In this document: positions 34,379 to 43,900 of the stretch, piece by piece | Layout: every line of letters starts with the position of its first letter | Numbering within the stretch: position 1 is the first letter of the stretch | Source of the DNA: Mucilaginibacter sp. OK283 | Lineage (GTDB): Bacteria; Bacteroidota; Bacteroidia; Sphingobacteriales; Sphingobacteriaceae | Length of the DNA: 64,000 bases | Direction of reading: 5' to 3' | NCBI RefSeq assembly: GCF_900110415.1 | Contig: NZ_FODR01000001.1 | Location: 186,001-250,000 of the forward strand | Made by a program: the position numbers and the translations under genes | The notes under the pieces: generated by a model | Database searches by the model: none | The model's input: only the letters and a program-made list of their open reading frames with translations | What the model was told of the DNA's origin: nothing

Positions 34379-34399
34379 AAAATTTTACGGAGCACTTGA

Positions 34400-34436
34400 A
34401 AGCCGATCTTCCTGGATGGAGGATCGGCTTTTTTTA
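34400..34436 (+). terminator. Terminator after the lytic transglycosylase gene
   Basis: Stem AAGCCGATC (34400-34408) with GATCGGCTT (34422-34430) plus inner CTTCC/GGAG pairing, then TTTTTT. The rest of the 400-base gap to uvrA (34437-34628) holds nothing recognisable apart from AT-rich DNA. Confidence 0.88.
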
Positions 34437-34628
34437 TGTTTTGCTATTCAATAATATACTTGCTCAATATCATAGTAAATTGATCATTGAGTCTGCTGCT
34501 TTAGGCTTTCTGCCTTAAGCTCTCTATAAAAACAAGTTTAAAAAACAGCGGTTACATTAGGGCTGTTATTTTTAGGTCAAATAACGTTTTGGGTTGTTGC
34601 ATATCTTATAAAGCATCAGCTTTTTACA

Positions 34629-34636
34629 TATATTTG
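34629..34636 (+). promoter_or_regulatory. Promoter -7 element (TATATTTG) of uvrA
   Basis: Exact TAnnTTTG match 68 bases before the uvrA ATG. No LexA-like box was recognised near it. Confidence 0.5.
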
Positions 34637-34704
34637 CGAAAAATATTAGTATAGTTGGCGGGCATTTTTAAACCGGCTAAACGGTATTGTTTTTAAAAAT
34701 ACAT

Positions 34705-37551
34705 ATGATTGAAAAAACCATCGACCTGGGCGAACAAAGTGAAGTTGAAGTTTACGGGGCCAGGGTACATAATTTAAAAAATATTGATGTTTCTTTTCCG
34801 CGCAACCAGCTGGTGGTAATTACCGGCTTAAGTGGCAGCGGCAAATCGTCACTGGCATTTGATACCATTTATGCCGAGGGGCAGCGCCGTTATATGGAAA
34901 CATTTTCGGCTTACTCGCGCCAGTTTATGGGTGGTATGGAGCGGCCGGATGTAGATAAAGTATCGGGCTTAAGCCCGGTTATTGCTATTGAGCAAAAAAC
35001 AACCAGCAAAAATCCACGATCAACAGTGGGGACAATTACCGAGATTTACGATTTTATGCGTTTGCTTTTCGCCCGTACCGGGGATGCCTATTCCTACACA
35101 ACCGGCGAGAAAATGGAACGGATGAGCGAAGATCAGATCCTGAAAACCATTACCGAAAAATTCGACGGTCAGCCCGTGAACATCCTGGCCCCAGTTGTAA
35201 AAGCCCGCAAGGGGCATTACCGCGAGCTTTTTGAATCTATCCGCAAGCAAGGCTACCTTAAAGTATGGATTGATGGCGCCATGGCCGACGTTGAACCCAA
35301 AATGCAGGTAGACAGGTACAAGATACACGATATTGATATTGTGGTTGACAGACTGGTGGTGACCGAAAAGGATAGCAAGCGTTTATACACCTCGGTACAA
35401 ACGGCGCTTAAAATTGCCAAAGGCATTATTCGCGTGGGTGATAAGGATGGTAACGTAGCTTATTATAGTAAGTATTTGATGGACCCGGTTTCGGGTATCT
35501 CATACGATGAACCGCAGCCAAATACATTCTCGTTCAACTCGCCTTATGGTGCCTGCGAAAAATGTAATGGTTTGGGGTATATTTTTGAGGTTGATGAAGC
35601 ATCGGTTATCCCTAATCCTAAGCTGACCATCATGAATGGCGGCCTGGCCCCGATAGGTGAATACCGGGAAACCTGGATATTCCAGGTGCTGAAGGCGCTG
35701 GCTAAAAAGTATGAGTTTTCATTAACCACCCCGATAGAAAAATTAAGCCGCGATCATTTAGATATTATATTGAATGGGGCGCCCGATACCATCAGTGTTT
35801 CTGTTGAGTACAATAAATGGAATGTTCAAAGTTATACCATCACTTTTGATGGTATTGTACGTATGCTGGAAGAGCAGCAGGAGCGCCGAAACGATGAGGG
35901 TATGGACGATATGGAAAATTATCGTGTACTGAAAACCTGCCCGGTTTGTGAGGGCGCAAGGCTGAAGAAAGAATCGCTGCATTTTAAGGTAGATAACAAA
36001 AATATATTTGAGCTGGCCTGCATGGATATCAATCACCTGCAGGAATGGTTTAACGGCCTGGAAGACAGGCTGAGCGAACGCCAGAATGTTATTGCCAAAG
36101 AGATCCTGAAAGAGATCCGGGCACGTATTGTTTTCTTGTTAGATGTTGGCTTGAGTTATTTAACGCTTGATCGTACGGCCAAAACGCTTTCGGGTGGTGA
36201 AGCACAGCGAATCCGTTTGGCCACGCAGATAGGCTCGCAGCTGATGAATGTTATGTACATTTTAGATGAGCCGAGCATTGGCCTGCACCAACGCGATAAC
36301 GAGCGCCTGATTAACGCCCTCAAAAACCTGCGCGACCTGGGCAATACGGTTTTGGTGGTTGAGCACGATAAAGATATGATACTTGAAGCCGACCATGTTA
36401 TTGACATGGGGCCGGCAGCCGGCGTACACGGCGGGCAGATTGTTGCGCAAGGAACACCTGCACAGCTGATGAAAGAACATACGCTCACTACATCCTATAT
36501 CAATGGCGAGCGTTCTATCGCTATACCTGAGAAACGGAGAGAGGGCAACGGAAAAACACTAAGCCTTAAAAAGGCAACCGGCCATAATTTAAAAAAGGTT
36601 TCTGTTGATTTTCCTTTAGGTAAATTAATTGGTGTTACAGGGGTATCCGGCAGCGGTAAATCAAGTTTAATTACCGAGACGCTATATCCTATATTAAACC
36701 ATCATTTTTTCAGGGCCAAAAAGCATCCGTTGCCTTATGAAAAAATTGAGGGTTTGGAGAATATCGATAAAGTGATCGAAATAGATCAAACGCCTATCGG
36801 CCGTACGCCGCGATCGAACCCGGCCACTTATACCGGTGTGTTTTCAGATATCCGGAACCTATATGTTGCACTGCCCGAGTCGAGGATCAGGGGGTATAAA
36901 CCCGGCCGTTTCTCATTCAACGTAAAAGGGGGCAGGTGCGAAACCTGCCAGGGTGCAGGAATGAAAGTTATCGAGATGAACTTTTTACCTGATGTGCAGG
37001 TACCTTGTGAAGAATGCGGCGGCCGCCGGTACAACCGCGAAACACTGGAAGTGCGCTACCGTGGTAAATCCATCAGCGATGTGCTGGATATGAGCATTGA
37101 AGATGCCACGCCATTTTTTGAGCATATCCCATCGATATACCGCAAGGTAAAAACATTGAATGATGTTGGCTTAGGTTACATTACTTTGGGCCAGGCATCC
37201 ACTACACTATCTGGTGGCGAGGCGCAACGTGTAAAGCTGGCTACCGAGCTATCAAAAAAAGATACCGGCAACACTTTTTACATTTTAGATGAGCCTACCA
37301 CAGGATTGCATTTTGAAGATATTAACGTGCTGTTAGGTGTGCTTTATCAACTGGTTGATAAAGGCAATACGGTTTTGGTAATTGAGCATAACCTGGATGT
37401 AATTAAAGTGGTTGATCATGTTATCGATCTTGGCCCCGAAGGCGGTTCTGGCGGCGGTAAAATTCTTTTCAGCGGTTCCCCCGAAGGGTTGTGTAAAGTG
37501 AAGGAAAGTTTTACAGGTCAGTTTTTGAAAAAGGAAATGGGGATAAAATAA
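34705..37551 (+). CDS. uvrA: Excinuclease ABC subunit UvrA
   Basis: 948 aa from ATG 34705 (MIEKTIDLGEQSEVEVYG). Two ABC ATPase halves: Walker A GLSGSGKSSLAFDTIYAEGQ and GVSGSGKSSLITE; two signature motifs LSGGEAQRI and LSGGEAQRV; zinc fingers CEKCNGLGY...CPVCEGAR and CETCQGAGM...CEECGGRRY. It recognises bulky DNA damage with UvrB in nucleotide excision repair. Full length with nothing missing. Confidence 0.97.
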   Translation: MIEKTIDLGEQSEVEVYGARVHNLKNIDVSFPRNQLVVITGLSGSGKSSLAFDTIYAEGQRRYMETFSAYSRQFMGGMERPDVDKVSGLSPVIAIEQKTTSKNPRSTVGTITEIYDFMRLLFARTGDAYSYTTGEKMERMSEDQILKTITEKFDGQPVNILAPVVKARKGHYRELFESIRKQGYLKVWIDGAMADVEPKMQVDRYKIHDIDIVVDRLVVTEKDSKRLYTSVQTALKIAKGIIRVGDKDGNVAYYSKYLMDPVSGISYDEPQPNTFSFNSPYGACEKCNGLGYIFEVDEASVIPNPKLTIMNGGLAPIGEYRETWIFQVLKALAKKYEFSLTTPIEKLSRDHLDIILNGAPDTISVSVEYNKWNVQSYTITFDGIVRMLEEQQERRNDEGMDDMENYRVLKTCPVCEGARLKKESLHFKVDNKNIFELACMDINHLQEWFNGLEDRLSERQNVIAKEILKEIRARIVFLLDVGLSYLTLDRTAKTLSGGEAQRIRLATQIGSQLMNVMYILDEPSIGLHQRDNERLINALKNLRDLGNTVLVVEHDKDMILEADHVIDMGPAAGVHGGQIVAQGTPAQLMKEHTLTTSYINGERSIAIPEKRREGNGKTLSLKKATGHNLKKVSVDFPLGKLIGVTGVSGSGKSSLITETLYPILNHHFFRAKKHPLPYEKIEGLENIDKVIEIDQTPIGRTPRSNPATYTGVFSDIRNLYVALPESRIRGYKPGRFSFNVKGGRCETCQGAGMKVIEMNFLPDVQVPCEECGGRRYNRETLEVRYRGKSISDVLDMSIEDATPFFEHIPSIYRKVKTLNDVGLGYITLGQASTTLSGGEAQRVKLATELSKKDTGNTFYILDEPTTGLHFEDINVLLGVLYQLVDKGNTVLVIEHNLDVIKVVDHVIDLGPEGGSGGGKILFSGSPEGLCKVKESFTGQFLKKEMGIK

Positions 37552-37579
37552 AATAGCGATATATTGTGGATAGAAACTA

Positions 37580-38323
37580 ATGCAGATCGAAATGAAAAAG
37601 AGCGGGGCCATTCTATCCACAGTTTTTGTCCTGCTTGTTGCAGTGGCAGCGCTGGCTTTTACATGGACACATCAGGATGAAGATCGTTTTCTTAGTTACC
37701 GGGTAAACCCCCAAAAACACGAACTGAAACTTTATTGGAAGGGTGATAGAAATTCGAATTTCGGCAGTATCCAAAACCTTAAGCTTTGGCTTGAAAATAA
37801 TAAGCGTAAGGTGGTATTTGCCATGAACGCTGGGATGTACAAACCGGATGGATCACCGCAGGGGCTGTACATCGAAAATAAAAAAACATTAGCGCCATTA
37901 GATACGTTATCAGGTAATGGTAATTTTTACCTGAAGCCTAACGGCGTTTTCTATCTTACAACAACCAATACCGCGGTCGTTTGCAACACAGCCTCGTTTA
38001 AAGATAGTGGTGATATCAAATACGCCACCCAATCAGGGCCGATGCTGGTAATAGGCGGTCAAATTCATCCATCATTTAAAGCGGGGTCAGCAAACCTGAA
38101 TATCAGGAATGGCGTTGGCATTTTACCCACCGGCGAAGTTGTTTTCGTTATCTCTAAAGTGCCTGTTAATTTTTATGATTTTGCAGCGTATTTTAAAAAT
38201 ATAGGCTGTAAAAATGCCTTGTACCTGGATGGTTTTGTTTCGAGGGCTTATTTGCCCGAAAAGAATTGGATGCAGACAGATGGGAGCTTTGGGGTGATGA
38301 TTGGGGTAACTGAACCTGAATAA
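37580..38323 (+). CDS. Phosphodiester glycosidase (NAGPA-like) family protein
   Basis: 247 aa. An N-terminal membrane or signal segment (about 10-28), then the NAGPA/DUF2233 domain: FAMNAGMYKPDGSPQGLYIENKK, YATQSGPMLVIGGQIHPSF, NIRNGVGILPTGEVVFVIS and CKNALYLDGFVSRAYLP. The family includes the human uncovering enzyme and bacterial proteins acting on phosphodiester-linked sugars. Twenty-eight bases after uvrA, probably co-transcribed though not related by function. In-frame ATG at 37592 is an alternative start. Confidence 0.85.
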   Translation: MQIEMKKSGAILSTVFVLLVAVAALAFTWTHQDEDRFLSYRVNPQKHELKLYWKGDRNSNFGSIQNLKLWLENNKRKVVFAMNAGMYKPDGSPQGLYIENKKTLAPLDTLSGNGNFYLKPNGVFYLTTTNTAVVCNTASFKDSGDIKYATQSGPMLVIGGQIHPSFKAGSANLNIRNGVGILPTGEVVFVISKVPVNFYDFAAYFKNIGCKNALYLDGFVSRAYLPEKNWMQTDGSFGVMIGVTEPE

Positions 38324-38372
38324 TGTTTTTGCTGACGGACACGACGAGAAGCGAAGGTAATTTCAAGTTTTT

Positions 38373-38417
38373 AAACGCACATGTACAATTTGTTGTACAT
38401 GTGCGTTTTGTTTTTTA
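38373..38417 (+). promoter_or_regulatory. Terminator hairpin that is also the probable YefM-YoeB operator
   Basis: Perfect 16-bp stem (38373-38388 with 38393-38408), TTTG loop, followed by a T-tract: a terminator for the gene before it. The same bases contain TGTACA at 38382-38387 and at 38394-38399, 12 bp centre to centre. The E. coli YefM-YoeB operator is known to use TGTACA cores. It overlaps the proposed -33 of the toxin-antitoxin promoter. Confidence 0.7.
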
Positions 38418-38423
38418 TCTTTA
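38393..38423 (+). promoter_or_regulatory. Proposed yefM-yoeB promoter
   Basis: TTG at 38393-38395, 20-base spacer, then TATCTTTA at 38416-38423 (one base off TAnnTTTG). The ATG of the antitoxin is 15 bases downstream. Confidence 0.5.
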
Positions 38424-38438
38424 TTTAAAATTAGACAA

Positions 38439-38693
38439 ATGGAAGTGACCACATATACAACCTTCAGGCAGCAACTTAAATTCTATCTGGATAAAGTTCG
38501 CAATGATCATAAACCCTTGGTGGTTACAAGTACCAATGCCGAGGATGTTGTAGTTATTTCCAAAGCTGATTATGAAAGCATGGAAGAAACATTTTACTTG
38601 CTTAAGAGTCCGGCAAATTCTGCCCGGTTGATGAAAAGTATCGAGGATTTGGAAAATGGTTTAGGTACCGAAAGAAAACTGATTGAAGAGTGA
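38439..38693 (+). CDS. yefM: Antitoxin of the YefM (Phd/YefM) family
   Basis: 84 aa. The N-terminal DNA-binding domain reads MEVTTYTTFRQQLKFYLDKVRNDHKPLVVTSTNAEDVVVISKADYESMEET, the standard Phd/YefM pattern, followed by a flexible C-terminal toxin-binding arm (LKSPANSARLMKSIEDLENG). It neutralises YoeB and represses the operon. Overlaps the toxin start by 4 bases. Confidence 0.93.
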   Translation: MEVTTYTTFRQQLKFYLDKVRNDHKPLVVTSTNAEDVVVISKADYESMEETFYLLKSPANSARLMKSIEDLENGLGTERKLIEE

Positions 38694-38944
38694 GAATTGT
38701 TTTTTCCGATCAGGCCTGGGAAGATTATCTATACTGGCAGACTACCGATAAATCTATTTTAAGAAAGATAAATGCTTTAGTAAAAGAAATAGAAAGAACT
38801 CCATTTAAAGGTTCTGGCAAACCAGAACCTTTAAAACATAATTTGGCAGCTTTCCGGTCTCGGCGGATAAATTTAGAACACCGTCTTGTATACAAAATTG
38901 ACAACGGATCAATTCATATACATCAATGCCGCTATCACTACTAA
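38690..38944 (+). CDS. yoeB: mRNA interferase toxin of the YoeB family
   Basis: 84 aa, GTG start at 38690 overlapping the antitoxin stop. Features: FSDQAWEDYLYWQTTDKSILRKIN, KGSGKPEPLKHNLAAFRSRRIN, EHRLVYKI and the C-terminal HIHQCRYHY that supplies the catalytic His/Tyr end of YoeB. It is a ribosome-dependent endoribonuclease that cleaves mRNA in the A site. It ends tail to tail, overlapping the ECF sigma gene by 4 bases. Confidence 0.94.
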   Translation: MRIVFSDQAWEDYLYWQTTDKSILRKINALVKEIERTPFKGSGKPEPLKHNLAAFRSRRINLEHRLVYKIDNGSIHIHQCRYHY

Positions 38945-39507
38945 AACATCAACAAATAACTCACATGTTTCAGCGTTTGCCTTAACTTCTCTAACGCAAT
39001 GCTCACCTGGCGTTCAACCGTTTTGGGCGAAAGGTTGAGCTTACTGGCAATTTCCTTATACTTCATGTCGCTAAAGCGGCTCAATACAAAAATTTCGCGG
39101 CATTTTTCGGGGAGGGTGTTTATGGCTGCTTTTATCTGGTGGGCCAGCTCTTTTTCTTCGTACCCGTTTTCAACAGCGCTGCGTACTTCATCAAGCAGGT
39201 TGTTTTTTTGCAGGTAATCAACGTAAAGGTTTTCTATTTTTTGGTGCTTCAAATAATTGAGGCTACGGTTTTGCGCCATTTTATACAGGTATGAACTTAC
39301 CGATGTTGAAAATGTAACTTCATGCCCCTTTTCCCATAAATCGGTAAATATTTCGGCAACTATCTCTTCGGCCACCGGCAAATCATTCACAAAACGATTG
39401 GCGAAAAGCGTAAGGCGGGTATAATGAAGTTTAAATAAAACTTCAAACGCGCCGGCATCCCCCTGCGTGAGTTTTGTTATTGATGTGTCGGTTTTTGAGG
39501 TAATCAT
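38941..39507 (-). CDS. ECF sigma factor, Bacteroidetes FecI-like type
   Basis: 188 aa. Region 2 with GAFEVLFKLHYTRLTLFANRF and EEIVAEIFTDLWEKG; region 4 with EKCREIFVLSRFSDMKYKEIASKLNLSPKTVERQVSIALEKLRQTL. This is the sigma type paired with FecR anti-sigma factors and SusC/D operons. Divergent from the fecR-like gene with a 245-base gap; it probably drives that locus. Confidence 0.93.
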   Translation of the reverse strand: MITSKTDTSITKLTQGDAGAFEVLFKLHYTRLTLFANRFVNDLPVAEEIVAEIFTDLWEKGHEVTFSTSVSSYLYKMAQNRSLNYLKHQKIENLYVDYLQKNNLLDEVRSAVENGYEEKELAHQIKAAINTLPEKCREIFVLSRFSDMKYKEIASKLNLSPKTVERQVSIALEKLRQTLKHVSYLLMF

Positions 39508-39752
39508 TTATTCATAGGATAGGTAAAAAAGAATTACTTTTTAAAAAACTTTAACAAGTTAACGATTAAATTTTGAAAGCATCAAATTTAATATGGAAAT
39601 ATTGACAAATGCACTCGCGAATATTTTGCATTGTGGGTGTAATTCGCAATTAGCAGGGTTAAATTTTGTCTTTGTCCGAATTTAATAAAGAAATATTTTA
39701 GCCCCGTTTGAGGGTATGGGGTTTTCCAGTTGTCTTGCTAATAAGAACACGA

Positions 39753-40814
39753 ATGGACAACGAAGAAATAAAACTGTTACTGGTAAAATACATAACCCGC
39801 GAAGCCGATGAAAAAGAAGTAGAGCAGGTAAAAGAATGGGTTAATGCGCACCCCGAGAATGAGCAGTACTTTGCCCAGCTATATGAAACCTGGCAAAACA
39901 TGCTGTACCTGGAGCCCGATGTTATTAATGAGGAGAAAGCATTCGCCAAATTTTCGGCGGCAACTATCCCGCATGAGCCAAAATACCGCGTGCTTGCTAT
40001 ATGGAGTAAAGTAGCTGCAACCGTGGCCTTGTTTGGTTTGCTAACAGCTTTGCTTGTAAACCATTATTCAAAAAATGTGCAGAACACGAGGCTCGTATCT
40101 GTTAATAATGGGGGCATAAAAAAAATAGTTTTAAGCGATGGCACACTTGTTTGGCTAAATGCAGGCAGCAAGCTTAAATACAATACTGATTTTAATAAAA
40201 CAAACCGGACTGTTTACCTGGAGGGTGAGGCATTTTTCGACATTGCCCCCGGCGGCAAAACTATTCCGTTTTTGGTTAACACTAAAAATTATACCATCAG
40301 GGATATCGGCACAAAATTTAACCTGAAAGCTTACGCCAACGACTCTTTTTTTGAAACCACGGTTGTAAAAGGCGAGGTAGCGGTTGAGGGTAACATAGAT
40401 AACAACACCCGCGAGATGAACCGCATCTACGTTAAACCGCACCAGGTGCTCAGAATATATTATCCCAGTGCCGAAAAATACGCTGTAAAGCAGGATGATA
40501 AAGAATTGAAAAACCTTAACGAGATACAAGTATCGGAGGTTGATTCGGCAAAAATGGACCGCTACGATGGCTGGAAGGACGATTTGCTGGTATTTGATGG
40601 TAACACCCTCGGCGAGATTGCCAAAGTATTGGAGCGCAGGTATAATGTAAAAATTATTATGGACGATGCCGGGCTGCAAAACATCCGCTATTCGGGCAGT
40701 TTCAAAAGCATATCCAGTATAGATAAAGTTTTGGATCTGATAAAGGGCAATACAGCAATCAACTATTCTATTACGGGCAACACAATAAACATCACAAAAA
40801 ACAATAAAAACTAA
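39753..40814 (+). CDS. FecR-family anti-sigma factor
   Basis: 353 aa from ATG 39753 (MDNEEIKLLLVKYITREADEKE). N-terminal cytoplasmic sigma-binding part (1-80), one membrane segment (about 94-112), a periplasmic FecR domain (about 130-230: VSVNNGGIKKIVLSDGTLVWLNAGSKLKY) and a C-terminal STN-like DUF4974 domain (IRYSGSFKSISSIDKVLDLI). It relays the signal from the SusC-type transporter to the sigma factor. First gene of the uptake operon. Confidence 0.93.
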   Translation: MDNEEIKLLLVKYITREADEKEVEQVKEWVNAHPENEQYFAQLYETWQNMLYLEPDVINEEKAFAKFSAATIPHEPKYRVLAIWSKVAATVALFGLLTALLVNHYSKNVQNTRLVSVNNGGIKKIVLSDGTLVWLNAGSKLKYNTDFNKTNRTVYLEGEAFFDIAPGGKTIPFLVNTKNYTIRDIGTKFNLKAYANDSFFETTVVKGEVAVEGNIDNNTREMNRIYVKPHQVLRIYYPSAEKYAVKQDDKELKNLNEIQVSEVDSAKMDRYDGWKDDLLVFDGNTLGEIAKVLERRYNVKIIMDDAGLQNIRYSGSFKSISSIDKVLDLIKGNTAINYSITGNTINITKNNKN

Positions 40815-40883
40815 TCTGTTAACCCTTTAAAAACAAAATAACTTATGGCGAAAAACTAACGCTCTCTCTTTCAAAATAAAAAA

Positions 40884-40912
40884 CCCGGTGTGCGCTAACA
40901 CTCCGGGCTTCA
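40884..40912 (+). other. Hairpin between fecR and susC genes
   Basis: CCCGG/CCGGG stem with an additional TGT/ACA pair in the middle, in the 164-base gap. No long T-tract, so it may be a partial attenuator or an mRNA processing/stability element that lets susC be expressed differently from fecR. Confidence 0.4.
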
Positions 40913-40978
40913 ATAAAATCAATAGCTAATACCCTACGCTTGGGGAAGCATCGTATTAACTGATTAACAAACAAATTT

Positions 40979-43900
40979 ATGATAAATTTTGACAGAAAAT
41001 CTGTAATGGCTGCGCGCGCGTGGCAAAAAACGATTAAAATTATGAAGCTTGTAACTGTTTTACTCTTAACGGGAATAATGCAAATACACGCAGCTGCTTT
41101 TTCGCAAAACGTTTACAACTTTAATGTAAACAATATATCTGTTAAACAGATGTTTAAGCAGATTGAAAAAAACAGCAAATACACGGTTTTTTACCGGCTG
41201 GACCAGGTTAACATTGATAAAAAGATTAATGTTGAACTGCAAAACGCCAGTATTGAAACGGTAATGAAAGATGTTCTTAAAAATCAGCAACTCACCTTCC
41301 AGGTGGTTGATAACATCATTATTATTAAACCGGCCGATGGTAAAACTATAGCAACCGTTACAGTAACCGGTACCGTTACAGATGCTGCCGGGCTGCCGCT
41401 ACCCGGTGTAAGCATAAAACTTAAAGGGAGCACATTAGGAACAGTAACCAATATCGACGGAAAATATAACCTTACATTGCCCGATGGTACAGGCACGCTC
41501 CTTTTTAACTTTTTGGGCTTTACACCACAGGAAGTACCCATTGCCGGCCAAACCGTAGTAAATGTAAAGCTTGTTGAAGAATCAAAAGCCCTGAACGAGG
41601 TTGTAGTCGTTGGTTATACCACTCAAAAAAAGAAAGACCTTACCGGCGCCGTAGCCGTAGTTAATGTTAAGGATTTGAATAAACAAGCATCATCATCGGT
41701 AAACAGCCAGTTACAGGGGCAGGCATCTGGCGTTACAGTAACCGGATCGGGCCAGCCGGGTGAAGAGCCCCAGGTACATATCCGGGGTTTTAACACGTTT
41801 GGCGATAATACCCCATTGTATGTGGTTGATGGTATGGAAACCTATGACGTGAGCACTATTAACCCAAATGATGTCGAGTCGTTACAGGTGTTAAAGGATG
41901 CAAGCTCCGCGTCAATATATGGCGCCAGGGCTGCAAACGGGGTTATCATCATTACCACCAAAAGGGGCAAGGGCAAAGTGAGCATTCAGTACGATGCGTA
42001 TTATGGCTCGCAGGTGCCTAAAGGAGGCAACGTTTGGCATACATTAAACCCGCAGCAAGCGGCCAACTTACAGCTAATGGCCGAAAAAAATTCCGGGATT
42101 ACTGATTTTACAGATCCGTTATATAACCCAACAGGGGCAAACTCCACTTTTACGTTGCCCGATTATATTACGCCTGCCGGTGCTAAAGAAGGCGATGCTT
42201 CGGTAAATCCCTCAAAATATTACGTTAACCCTAACTATACCTCGCCTGATGATTTTAATAGCTTTTATCGGATAACAAGGGCAAATAAAGCAGGTACCGA
42301 TTGGTATCATGAACTATTCAAATCGGCTCCTATAACCAGCCATAATTTAACCTTAAGCGGCAGCAGCGATCAGGCAAGCTACCTGTTCTCGCTTAATTAT
42401 TTTAACCAGCAGGGAACATTGATTGATACTTACCTAAAACGGTACACCCTGCGCTCAAATACCACTTTTAATATTACCAAACATATCCGTGTAGGCGAAA
42501 ACCTGGCTTATTCTATCACCAAAACACCGCAGGTGGCTGCCGCTAACCATGCGCAAATAAGCGCCAATAATCCCGATGGTGTAATAGCTATGGGTTTAAG
42601 AGAGCAGACAATTATACCTGTTTATGATATAATGGGCAATTATGCCGGCACTTATGGTACAGGATTAGGCGATTCCAATAACCCTGTAGCTATACAGCAG
42701 CGCACTAAAGTAAATGGAGCCACGGCTTATCGCTTGCTTGGAAACATGTATGCCGAAGCTGATTTGTTTAAGGGCCTTACCTTGCGCACCAGTTTTGGCG
42801 GAGACATCACAAACAGTAACGACCACGCGTTTACCTACCCGACATATGAAAACGTAGAAAACTCCCAAACAAACAGTTATAACGAAAATTCGGCCAATAG
42901 CTATAGCTACAACTGGACAAACACACTTACTTATCTAAAAACCTTTGGCAAGCATAATTTGAACGTGGTTATAGGCACCGAAGCTGTTGAAACTTACGAT
43001 AAAAGCCTGGGTGGTAGTATACAGGGCTTTTATAATTTTGATCCTGATTATGTTAGCCTTTCAACAGGTACAACAAACAAAAACACTTACAGCAGTAAGA
43101 GCTCAACGTCGCTGTTATCTGAATTTGCACGCCTGGATTATGTTTTTGATAATAAGTACCTGTTTAATGCTACAATCCGCCGCGATGGTTCCTCAAAATT
43201 TCCGGTAACCCAGCGTTATGGCTATTTTCCGGCTTTTAGCGCCGGCTGGCGCGTATCACAGGAGGGTTTTCTGAAAGAAGTAAAATGGCTTACAGACCTT
43301 AAAGTACGGGGCGGTTGGGGTATTATGGGTAACCAGATTAATATGGGGGCAAAAGATGCCTACACTACTTTTGGTACCAATATTGGTCAATCATATTATC
43401 CTTTGGATGGTAACTCCGCGTTGTTGCCTGGCTTTTACCAGGATCAGATAGCTAACCCCAACGCTTTGTGGGAAAAAGATATCAACTCCAACTTTGGTTT
43501 TGATGCAACCCTCCTTAACGGCAAAGTGGCTATAACGGCCGATTATTATCGTAAAGATATTAAGGACCTGTTGTATGCCGCAAGGCAGTTAGGTACTGCC
43601 GGTAATGGTAACGTGCCTGCACAAAATGTGGGCAAAATGAAAACGGATGGGCTTGATATATCTGTAACAAGCAATATAACTGTAAATAAAGACCTGAGTT
43701 TTAATGCCACAGGAACCTTAACAACCTATAATAACAAAATACTAAAAGTATCTGACGACAGGGACTATTTTGTTGGCGATGCCACAAGCCGCTTTGATAG
43801 CCCTATAACCAGGAGTGCTGTTGGTCATTCGCTGGGCGAATTTTATGGCTATCAAATAGCCGGTTTTTGGAACAACCAGGCACAGATTGACGCCGCAGAT

